Assembly (NCBI GenBank): GCA_011389575.1
Contig: JAABUB010000014.1
Coordinates: 1-51,813 of the forward strand
Length of the DNA stretch: 51,813 nt
Direction: 5' to 3'
Origin: Desulfotignum sp.
GTDB taxonomy: Bacteria > Desulfobacterota > Desulfobacteria > Desulfobacterales > Desulfobacteraceae
Positions 15,451 through 23,286 of the stretch are shown piece by piece. The position numbers and the translations under genes are program-made. The number at the start of each line of letters is the position of its first letter. Position 1 is the stretch's first letter. Below the pieces are notes generated by a model that was not told the DNA's origin, ran no database searches, and was given only the letters and a program-made list of their open reading frames with translations.

Positions 15451-16695
15451 TCAGGTTACCATGGGTACAGTCAGGCCGCCGTCCATGAGAAACAGGACCC
15501 TGGCTTCCTTTCCTTTTTCTTCCAGGGCCTGGTCCAGAGCAGACTGCAGGTTTGAAAAAGGCGTGATGAACAGCGGAGAGATCACCTCCGGATCAACGTC
15601 GGTGACAGCCCACATCTGTGCCCACAACCCTATCTCCGCCATTTTGGCGGCCTTGTGGTACCCCAGCACATACCCCTGCTCGATTTTTTCCAGGGCCGCT
15701 TTCGGGGAGTCGCAGGAGCCCAGCAGGTCGGCAAAGGCCTTACCGCCGATGCCGCACCGGCATTTGGCTACCAGGATCAGGATGCCGTTCTCCTTTAATG
15801 CCAGTTTGGCATTGTCAATGCCTTTCTGGGCCTGGTACAGGTCGATGTCCTGGGGAAACTTCACCACTGACACCACAATGTCGGCCTTTTCATCCAGCGG
15901 TGCGCAGAAAACCTCATTGGCCCGGTCAATGGCCGCGTGGAAGGAATCATGGATATGACCGGAACAGGCGGCATAGACCTGGTGGTGCTTGTCCAGGACC
16001 GTCATGATGGAAAATATTTCCTGTTTTACGGTCTTGATGGCATCCATCATGTCTTCGTGCACCGGGTTGCCGGAAAGGGCCAGGGCACAGGCTTCGGGCA
16101 CCAGGGCCAGTTTGTGGTTCTTTTCCACGGTTTTATAGCCGGCGATTCCCGGCAGAAATGATTTTCTGCCCCCGGTGTACCCGGCAAAATAATGGGGCTC
16201 CACCGATGATATGATGATGATTTTGTCCGCTTCCACCCCGGCCTTGTTCACATACATGGGGGTACCGTTGGAGGAATCGCCTAAAAAGACCATATCCTCT
16301 TCTTTTCTGGCGTCATGGACAATGATCCGGTCCTTGATTTTCGGGTACCAGTCCCCGAAAATCTGAATGAATTCTTCTTCGGACGGCCCCCGGTGGACCC
16401 CGGTAGCAATGATGAACCGGTAATCGGTTTTGGACAGATCATCAAAGATCACATCCAGCACCTTTGCCGTGGGGGTGGGGCGGGTGGCGTCATTGACAAT
16501 GACCAATACGTTTTCAGCATCGTTCAAGAATACGTCAAAGGACTTGCTGTTGATGGGATGGGCCACGGACTGGGCAATGACCTGGTCCTGGTCTGCGATG
16601 GTCACATCATTGGCTTCCAGAAAGCCGGGCTGGATGCTGTCATCCAGTTCTGCGGTCATGGTACCGTCTTTTCCATAGGGCACGGAAATTTTCAT
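15451..16695 (-). CDS. larA: Nickel-dependent 2-hydroxyacid (lactate) racemase, LarA family
   Basis: 414 residues of the LarA family. The residues that hold the nickel-pincer cofactor and substrate in LarA can be aligned: Asp69 and Arg72 ('NDATRPTP'), His101 ('GVHRG'), His168 and Lys178 ('EPHYFAGYTGGRKSF') and His194 ('KNHK'). LarA interconverts D- and L-lactate with a pyridinium-thioamide nickel cofactor made by LarB, LarC and LarE, which are not in this window. The neighbouring FAD dehydrogenase and Fe-S protein imply that it feeds one enantiomer of lactate or another 2-hydroxyacid to oxidation. AAAGGA is about 10 nt before the ATG. Confidence 0.88.
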   Translation of the reverse strand: MKISVPYGKDGTMTAELDDSIQPGFLEANDVTIADQDQVIAQSVAHPINSKSFDVFLNDAENVLVIVNDATRPTPTAKVLDVIFDDLSKTDYRFIIATGVHRGPSEEEFIQIFGDWYPKIKDRIIVHDARKEEDMVFLGDSSNGTPMYVNKAGVEADKIIIISSVEPHYFAGYTGGRKSFLPGIAGYKTVEKNHKLALVPEACALALSGNPVHEDMMDAIKTVKQEIFSIMTVLDKHHQVYAACSGHIHDSFHAAIDRANEVFCAPLDEKADIVVSVVKFPQDIDLYQAQKGIDNAKLALKENGILILVAKCRCGIGGKAFADLLGSCDSPKAALEKIEQGYVLGYHKAAKMAEIGLWAQMWAVTDVDPEVISPLFITPFSNLQSALDQALEEKGKEARVLFLMDGGLTVPMVT

Positions 16696-16861
16696 GGTAT
16701 TGTGTCCTTTTTGTGTCTTTTATGTCTGCAATGCCGTAAAGCAGGGGTGGTTTGCAAACTGTTCCTGCCGGATGATTTACATGACCGGGGACGACCAAAA
16801 ACGTCTTTCATGATGGGTTGAAACGTCCTGCCTGCCTTATATGTCCACGGGGCGGCACCTG

Positions 16862-17815
16862 TCAGCGGATGGGTCCCATGGCGTTGAGCCGGTCAATAAA
16901 TGTGTCGATCTCCGCCTGGAACAGGGTCTTGTCTCCGGCCGGAATTTCCACCACCTGGAGGCGGGCGGGATCAATATCCACCCGCTCCAGGGTGGATTGC
17001 AGGCTTTCCACCATTTTTTTTGCCCGGGTGTTGCCGTTTTTGTGCTGGCACTCATCTTCCGGACAGGAGGCCACCAGCACGCCCCATGCCTTGTTTAAAA
17101 ACGGGGCCATGAGCAGCTGGGATTCCAGGCGGCCGGCACACATGTTTACATAGATCTCGTAATCTTTGTCATGGGTTTCCGATTCCGGAAGCCGGGAAGC
17201 CTGGAGGTCGGGAAAATAGGACCAGTTGCAGGCAAATACAATGGCTTTGGCAGATGCGTGGGTGCTTAAAAACCGGGAGGATTCCGCGATCAGATCCTCT
17301 CTGCCGGTACCGAAATTATTTTCGATCTTGGCAGCACCGGCCGGACACACTTCCACGCAGATGCCGCAGGCCTGGCATTTCACCGGATCGGTTTCAATGC
17401 CGTCTTCCCCGTGAAACCTTGCCTCATGGGGGCAGGCCTTGACACAGACCAGGCACCGGGCGCAGTTCAGATAGGTCACAGAGGTGGTGCCGGGTCCCTT
17501 GAGTCCCATTTCCACCAGGTCTTTTTTGGCATCGGTGAACACCTCGGTCAGGGTCACCCCTGAGGAACAGGCAGCTTCACACCGCTTGCAGTAAAAGCAG
17601 TTGAAAATTTTGTCCGCCGCCATCTTGGTGGGTTCCAGTTCACCGGACAACAGCCCGAAAGCGGTGATGATTTTGGCTCTGGGGGCATCCGACTCCCAGC
17701 CGGTATATTTAAACATGGGACAATGCTCAAAACAATAGCCGCACCTGATACAGGCAGACAGGGTTGAATCCCATTTTTCCAGATGTTTGAACCGGGTTTT
17801 TTCTTTTGTTTCCAT
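16862..17815 (-). CDS. Four-cluster Fe-S protein with C-terminal MvhD/FlpD domain
   Basis: 317 residues. Cysteines fall in four CxxCxxCxxxC sets: 22/25/28/32, 73/76/79/83, 118/121/124/128 and 147/150/153/157. The first two resemble the HdrC/GlcF arrangement, the second two a bacterial ferredoxin. Residues about 188-315 match the MvhD/FlpD [2Fe-2S] domain ('AIVFACNWSYFPDLQ', 'MCAGRLESQLLM', 'CPEDECQHKNGN'). MvhD normally passes electrons from a hydrogenase or dehydrogenase to heterodisulfide reductase HdrA. Here it sits 71 bp after the D-lactate dehydrogenase gene, so it probably receives electrons from 2-hydroxyacid oxidation. No HdrA is in the window. The 166 bp that follow (16696-16861) hold nothing recognisable. 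Confidence 0.85.
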   Translation of the reverse strand: METKEKTRFKHLEKWDSTLSACIRCGYCFEHCPMFKYTGWESDAPRAKIITAFGLLSGELEPTKMAADKIFNCFYCKRCEAACSSGVTLTEVFTDAKKDLVEMGLKGPGTTSVTYLNCARCLVCVKACPHEARFHGEDGIETDPVKCQACGICVEVCPAGAAKIENNFGTGREDLIAESSRFLSTHASAKAIVFACNWSYFPDLQASRLPESETHDKDYEIYVNMCAGRLESQLLMAPFLNKAWGVLVASCPEDECQHKNGNTRAKKMVESLQSTLERVDIDPARLQVVEIPAGDKTLFQAEIDTFIDRLNAMGPIR

Positions 17816-17886
17816 ATGTCATAACCTCGTAAAATGTAAATTAATTCATCTTTGTGAATCAGCCACAAAAGTTCAGCCGGGATGCA

Positions 17887-19320
17887 TCAGTTGTGCACGG
17901 CATATCTCAGGCCGGTCGCCGTGACCCAGTCCTCAGGAGCCTGCATGAGTTTGCCCGGATTCAGGATATTGTTGGGGTCCAGTGCCTGTTTGATGGTCTG
18001 CAGCAGGCGGAGAGAATCGGCTTTTTCCATTTTAAAGGATTCTGCCTTGGACAGGCCGATGCCGTGTTCCGCAGAGGTGGTGCCGTTTACAGACCGCACA
18101 TATTCATAGATCTCGGTAATGGCTTTTTTGGCCGATGCCCACTGGTCTTCGCGGTTGGTATCCATGAGGATTTTGGTGTGCATGCATCCGGATCCGCAAT
18201 GGCCGTAAGCGGTCATGATGATATTGTTTTTCTCTGCCACTTCATGGATTTTGCCGGCCATTTCCGCCATTTTGGAATAGGGCACGGCCATGTCATCGGC
18301 CAGGGAGGTGGAGGACAGGCTGTCATCATATTTGGACAGGGCGGGAAACAGTTTTTTGCGGCCCATGAAGATTTTGGCCCGTTCCTTGGGGTCGTAGCTG
18401 GTCTTGATATCGCTGCCGTGGTGCTTTGTGCAGATCTCTTTCATTTTATTGATCTCATAGTCCACAGCTTCCTTGACCATGCCGTCCGCTTCAAAGATCA
18501 GGGAGGCTGCCACCTCCTTGAGCCCTAAGTTCATGGTCTTGTTCACCGCTTTGATGGCCACGGAATCCACCAGCTCCAGCATGGAGGGGGTGGCCCCTGA
18601 TGACATGATGGCTCCGATGGCGCCCCCGGCATGGGACAGGTCGTCGAAATTGGCAATGCCCATGCATCGGTATTCCGGGATGGGTACAAAATTGAGGGTG
18701 GCTTCCACCACAATACCCAGGGTACCTTCGGAACCCACCATGAGTTTGTGCAGCTGGTAACCCGAGGCCTCTACCCGGGTGTGGGCTCCTAAGGTCACAA
18801 GGTCGCCGTTGGGCATCACCACTTTCATACCCAGCACCGCATCCCTTGTGGCCCCGTATTTGACTGATCTCACCCCGGAGGCATTGTTGGCGATCTCTCC
18901 GCCGATGGTGGCAATGCGGGATGATGCCGGGGTGGGAGGATAAAACATGCCGTGGGGTTTGAGTGCCAGGTTCAGGTCATCATCCACCACGCCGGGTTCC
19001 ACCCGGCAGTAGACATCGGGCAGGTTGATCTCCAGAATCCGGTTCATGCGTTTCATGTCCAGAATAATGCCTCCCTGGATGGGAACGGTCTGGCCGCACA
19101 TGCCGGATCCCCCGCCCCTGGGAATAACCGGGATCAGGGCATCATTGGCATAGGCCATCAGTTTCTGCACCTGTTCGGTGGTATCCGGTCTGACAACCGC
19201 CCACGGCATGGCGTGGTGGACCGAGGAGTCAGACCCGAAGGCGTAAAGATCGGACGGGTCTGTTTTGACGTTGTTGTCACCGAATATTTCCCGTAATTTA
19301 GATTCGTCAACTGATTTCAT
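17887..19320 (-). CDS. FAD-binding D-lactate/glycolate-type dehydrogenase (GlcD family)
   Basis: 477 residues. The PCMH FAD-binding domain covers about 35-215 ('VIPRGGGSGMCGQTVPIQGGIILDM', 'VEPGVVDDDLN', 'GGEIANNASGVRSVKYG', 'LMVGSEGTLGIV'). The C-terminal FAD-oxidase domain ends with 'HGIGLSKAESF' and 'LDPNNILNPGK'. It oxidises D-2-hydroxyacids, most likely D-lactate given the adjacent LarA racemase. The start at 19320 follows AAGGGG; the ATG at 19344 has no ribosome site. Its electron partner is probably the Fe-S/MvhD protein encoded next. Confidence 0.9.
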   Translation of the reverse strand: MKSVDESKLREIFGDNNVKTDPSDLYAFGSDSSVHHAMPWAVVRPDTTEQVQKLMAYANDALIPVIPRGGGSGMCGQTVPIQGGIILDMKRMNRILEINLPDVYCRVEPGVVDDDLNLALKPHGMFYPPTPASSRIATIGGEIANNASGVRSVKYGATRDAVLGMKVVMPNGDLVTLGAHTRVEASGYQLHKLMVGSEGTLGIVVEATLNFVPIPEYRCMGIANFDDLSHAGGAIGAIMSSGATPSMLELVDSVAIKAVNKTMNLGLKEVAASLIFEADGMVKEAVDYEINKMKEICTKHHGSDIKTSYDPKERAKIFMGRKKLFPALSKYDDSLSSTSLADDMAVPYSKMAEMAGKIHEVAEKNNIIMTAYGHCGSGCMHTKILMDTNREDQWASAKKAITEIYEYVRSVNGTTSAEHGIGLSKAESFKMEKADSLRLLQTIKQALDPNNILNPGKLMQAPEDWVTATGLRYAVHN

Positions 19321-19335
19321 TGGTATCCCCTTTTG

Positions 19336-19379
19336 ATGAATCATTCATATTTCCTTGTTTAAATATGTTTAACCATATT
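19336..19379. promoter_or_regulatory. Two palindromes in the divergent region of dehydrogenase and corrinoid-activator genes
   Basis: ATGAAT-C-ATTCAT (19336-19348) and AATATG-N6-CATATT (19362-19379) lie just upstream of the dehydrogenase start. The first shares its ATGAAT half-site with the palindrome at 6428-6443. Candidate operators only. Confidence 0.35.
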
Positions 19380-19588
19380 AAAGATGGTATTTTGATGCCA
19401 AATATTTCATAATTCCATAAACCTGTATAAAATTCAATGTAATTTGACGGGCAAAATTCAAATAAATGGGTTTGTTCCTTGGCAAACCATTGGGTTGGGT
19501 TTATAATTGTCGTTGTTTGAACATACTGGCGGATGTTTTTGTCGCTTTTTCATACATTTTTACGCGTATTTTCAGGGAGGTTTTTGTC

Positions 19589-21523
19589 ATGACCCATACC
19601 ATTGAATTTTTACCCCATAATAAACAGATAACAGTTGATGACGGCGAAAGCCTGATCCGGGCCGCCATGGAAGCAGGGGTGCATATCAACGCTTCCTGCG
19701 GCGGCGCCGGGGTGTGCGGTAAATGCCGCGTGCGCATTGAATCCGGCGAGGTGGGCGGGGGTATTTCCGAGCAGCTGCCCGATGCAGACAGGGAAAAAGG
19801 ATACCGCCTGGCCTGTCTGGCCACGGTAAATTCTGATCTCACGGTGCGCATTCCCGTGGAGTCTGAAATGGAAACCAGCCGTCTTACCCAGACCATGGAC
19901 CGGCATACAGCCCGGGCCATGTCCATTGATCTGGAGGACCTTAAGCAGGACGGGCTGTTCATACCCCCTATGGAAAAAATATACCTGGAAATGGACCCGG
20001 CTGCCGAGGGGGACAACCTGGCAGATGTGGCAAGAATCATGAACCATCTGCGGATTCATCATGACGAACACCGGCTCACCTTGGACCTGGGCCTGATCCG
20101 CCGGGTACCGGATGTTATCCGCCAGGAGAATTTCAAGGTCACGGCCACCATTTTGCGGCCTGTGCGGGAAGACGGAAAGAATGAGATCGTGAATATCGAG
20201 CCCGGAGATACCACAAACAGAAATTTTGCCATTGCCGTGGATGTGGGTACCACCACGGTGTTTGGTCAGGTTCTGGATCTGCATACCGGAGAGGTGCTGG
20301 CCCAGCAGGGGGAGTTCAATTCTCAGATCAGCTATGGCGAGGATGTGATTTCCCGGATCATGTATGCGGAAAAAGGGGAGGGGCTTCAAACCCTGCACAA
20401 AAAAGTGGTGGAAACCATCAACACCATCATCAACAGTATTGTGAAAAAAGCCGGGATTGAAAAGCATGAGATATCCACCATCACCCTGGCCGGCAACTCC
20501 ACCATGACCCAGCTGCTGCTGAAGATCAATCCCAGTTATATCAGAAGAGACCCCTATGTGCCGGCCGTCATTCTCTACCCCCCGTTCCATGCTGCAGAGA
20601 TCGGCCTGGATCTGGCAGACCATGCCACTGCCCTGGTGTATCCGGGGATATCTTCCTATGTGGGAGGAGATGTCATATCCGGTATCATGGCTTCAGGTAT
20701 GTACCGGTCTCCTGAATTGACCCTGTATATGGATATCGGTACCAATGCGGAAATTGCCATCGGACACCAGGAATGGATGGTATGTACGGCTGCATCGGCC
20801 GGACCGGCCTTTGAAGGAGGCGGGGTGAAATTCGGCATGCGGGCCGCCAAAGGCGCCATTGAGGATGTGTCCATCAATCCTGCCACGTATGAACCCATGA
20901 TCATTACCGTGGGCAATAAAAAAGCCAGAGGTATCTGCGGATCCGGGCTCATCACCCTGGCGGCCCGGATGCTGGAAACCGGGATCATCGATTCCCGGGG
21001 CAAGTTCAACCAGGAACTGGATACCCCCAGAATCCGGCAGACCGATGACATCTGGGAGTATGTGCTGGTGTATGAGGAAAATACCCATATCGAACGGGAT
21101 ATCACCATTACCGAGCCGGACCTGGACAACCTGATCCGTGCCAAAGGGGCCATGTATTCCGCGGCACTGACCCTGCTGGATGAGATCGGTCTCAAGGTGG
21201 GGGATATCGAACGGATCATTCTGGCAGGAGGATTCGGGTCCTATGTGGACCTGGCATCTGCCATAACCATCGGCCTGCTGCCGGAGATAGAACCGGAAAA
21301 GGTCACCTACCTGGGCAACGGCTCCTTGCTGGGATGCCGCATCAACTGTCTGACCAATTCGCTGCGCCAGGATGTGACCAATGTGGTGAACATGATGACC
21401 AATTTTGAACTGGCCTCCACCCCGTCTTACATGGACCATTACATGGGGGCCTTGTTTTTACCCCACACCGAACTCAACTATTTTCCCAGGGTCAAGGCCC
21501 GGCTGGAGGAACTGCGCAAATGA
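19589..21523 (+). CDS. RACo-like corrinoid activation protein (2Fe-2S ferredoxin plus ASKHA domain)
   Basis: 644 residues. The N-terminal [2Fe-2S] ferredoxin domain has 'ASCGGAGVCGKCRVRI' (about 36-51) and a fourth Cys in 'YRLACLA' (about 76). A linker leads to an ASKHA ATPase domain of the DUF4445 group from about residue 215, with 'IAVDVGTTTVFGQVLDL', 'TLAGNSTMTQLLL', 'YMDIGTNAEIAIG', 'GICGSGLITLAARML' and 'ILAGGFGSYVDLASAI'. In Carboxydothermus the homologue RACo uses ATP to reduce Co(II) corrinoid proteins back to Co(I). The start at 19589 follows AGGGAGG by 8 nt; an earlier frame start at 19466 adds an implausible leader. No corrinoid protein or methyltransferase is in the window. Confidence 0.9.
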   Translation: MTHTIEFLPHNKQITVDDGESLIRAAMEAGVHINASCGGAGVCGKCRVRIESGEVGGGISEQLPDADREKGYRLACLATVNSDLTVRIPVESEMETSRLTQTMDRHTARAMSIDLEDLKQDGLFIPPMEKIYLEMDPAAEGDNLADVARIMNHLRIHHDEHRLTLDLGLIRRVPDVIRQENFKVTATILRPVREDGKNEIVNIEPGDTTNRNFAIAVDVGTTTVFGQVLDLHTGEVLAQQGEFNSQISYGEDVISRIMYAEKGEGLQTLHKKVVETINTIINSIVKKAGIEKHEISTITLAGNSTMTQLLLKINPSYIRRDPYVPAVILYPPFHAAEIGLDLADHATALVYPGISSYVGGDVISGIMASGMYRSPELTLYMDIGTNAEIAIGHQEWMVCTAASAGPAFEGGGVKFGMRAAKGAIEDVSINPATYEPMIITVGNKKARGICGSGLITLAARMLETGIIDSRGKFNQELDTPRIRQTDDIWEYVLVYEENTHIERDITITEPDLDNLIRAKGAMYSAALTLLDEIGLKVGDIERIILAGGFGSYVDLASAITIGLLPEIEPEKVTYLGNGSLLGCRINCLTNSLRQDVTNVVNMMTNFELASTPSYMDHYMGALFLPHTELNYFPRVKARLEELRK

Positions 21524-23058
21524 GCGGTTCCGGATATGTGCGCATCATCCGGATGATCCCACCGGCTCTGGGCAACAACACTGCGGATGTTCAACGTCTG
21601 GAGCAGGCCTTGAGAAAGGAGCTGGACACCGGGTATGTGCATGTTCCCTGGCACCTGGTGCCGGAACTTTCGGCCCGGCTGCGGGTCTGGGACTGGCAGG
21701 CAAAGGTGGTGCTGTTCAGGGACCGCCGGTCCCTGCGGGTGGTTGACCTGCTGGACCCGGCAGATTCCGCCCCGGTGTTGGGGGCGGCCCTGGATATCGG
21801 CACCACCCGCATGGTGATCTCCCTTGTGGATCTGGAGACCGGGGAAACGCTTGCCGAAACAGGTTTTGACAATCCCCAGGCGGATATCGGACCGGATGTG
21901 CTCACCCGGATTCACCATGCCCGGACCCCGGCGGGCCGGGCCCAACTCCAGGATCTGGCAGTGACAGCGGTAAACCGGCACCTGGCGCAATTGTGCAAAG
22001 AAAACAGGGCCGCGCCGGACCGGGTGTTTCTGCTGGCCGGGGCCGGCAATACCGCAATGACCCATCTGTTTGCCGGTCTTCCCGCCTTCGGGATCATCCA
22101 GGAACCCTATATCCCCTGTACCAATATTCCCGATACCCTTGCAGCGCAAAGGATCGGGCTGGTCATGCATCCGGAAGGGCAGGTGTTTTTGTTTCCCAAT
22201 ATCGGGTCTTATTTCGGCGGGGACCTGCTGGCTGGAATTCTGGCGGCGGACCTGGATCTTAAAGAGGACCCCTGCATCATGGTGGATGTGGGCACCAACG
22301 CGGAAATTGTGCTGGGCAGCAAAGACTGGCTCATGGCCTGTGCCGGGGCTGCCGGCCCGGCCCTGGAAAGCGGGGTCAGCCAGATAGGCATGACCGCAAA
22401 GCCCGGGGTGATCGACCGGGTGGCAGTGGATCCTTCTACCAGGGAACTGGTTATCCACACTATTGAAGACCAGCCGCCTGTGGGCATCTGCGGGTCCGGC
22501 ATGATCGATCTGGCAGCGGCCCTGTTTTTCACCGGTCGCATCGATATCCGGGGAAAGCTGGTGCCTGATGCCTGTGAAGGACGACTGAAGGACCAGGACG
22601 GGATCCCGGCATTCGTGCTGGTGGACGGGGCTGATTCCGGCACAGGAAACCCTATCTGTCTGTCCCAGGTGGACCTGAACTCCCTGACCAGTGCCAAGGC
22701 GGCCATGTACACCATCCTGGAGGTGATTGTGGCCCAGACCGCAGGCTTGGCGTTTGAAGACCTGGAGACATTTTATGTGGCCGGTACGTTCGGATCATTC
22801 ATCAACCCGAAATCCGCCATATCCATCGGTATGCTGCCCGATATCCCGGTGGATCGATTCCAGGTGCTGGGCAACACCTCCCTGAAAGGTGCCCGGCAGG
22901 TTTTGACCGATCCGGATGCCTTTGACCGGATCATGGCGGTTAAGGACACCATTACCTACATCGAGCTGAACGTGAACCAGTCTTTCATGACCCTGTTTTC
23001 CGGTGCCAAGTTCTATCCCCATACCGACCGCTCACGGTTTCCGTCGGTGCAGATCTGA
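21520..23058 (+). CDS. Second ASKHA-domain protein of the corrinoid-activator family, lacking the ferredoxin domain
   Basis: 512 residues, overlapping the preceding gene by four bases (ATGA). The first ~85 residues are unlike the ferredoxin domain and have no Cys cluster. From about residue 85 the ASKHA motifs repeat: 'AALDIGTTRMVISLVDL', 'LAGAGNTAMTHLFAG', 'MVDVGTNAEIVLG', 'GICGSGMIDLAAALFF' and 'YVAGTFGSFINPKSAI'. It is clearly a paralogue of the upstream RACo-like protein. The overlap suggests equal, coupled synthesis, possibly as a heteromer in which only one partner carries the 2Fe-2S centre. The target corrinoid protein is unknown. Confidence 0.88.
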   Translation: MSGSGYVRIIRMIPPALGNNTADVQRLEQALRKELDTGYVHVPWHLVPELSARLRVWDWQAKVVLFRDRRSLRVVDLLDPADSAPVLGAALDIGTTRMVISLVDLETGETLAETGFDNPQADIGPDVLTRIHHARTPAGRAQLQDLAVTAVNRHLAQLCKENRAAPDRVFLLAGAGNTAMTHLFAGLPAFGIIQEPYIPCTNIPDTLAAQRIGLVMHPEGQVFLFPNIGSYFGGDLLAGILAADLDLKEDPCIMVDVGTNAEIVLGSKDWLMACAGAAGPALESGVSQIGMTAKPGVIDRVAVDPSTRELVIHTIEDQPPVGICGSGMIDLAAALFFTGRIDIRGKLVPDACEGRLKDQDGIPAFVLVDGADSGTGNPICLSQVDLNSLTSAKAAMYTILEVIVAQTAGLAFEDLETFYVAGTFGSFINPKSAISIGMLPDIPVDRFQVLGNTSLKGARQVLTDPDAFDRIMAVKDTITYIELNVNQSFMTLFSGAKFYPHTDRSRFPSVQI

Positions 23059-23174
23059 CCTGGCCCCGGCATTATTCAGATTTGACATATTCCCCCTCCT
23101 CCCCCCCTCCCCCGGGAGCGTGAGCCATAGAGGATGATATTTGCACCCGGCTCCACATCATGAGTGTTTGATTG

Positions 23175-23203
23175 TTGATAAATCATGTATACCTGTATAT
23201 ACA
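23175..23203 (+). promoter_or_regulatory. Candidate sigma-70 promoter for the FTCD gene
   Basis: TTGATA (23175-23180), 17 bp, TATACA (23198-23203), about 85 nt before the ATG. The -10 region overlaps the palindrome TGTATATACA. Upstream (23090-23116) is only a C-rich tract. Confidence 0.4.
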
Positions 23204-23286
23204 ACCAGTCTGGGTTATGATACAATTTTTGAAATATGAAATTTTAAATAAACACAAACCAATAAATGAGAAAGGAAGGCCGTATC

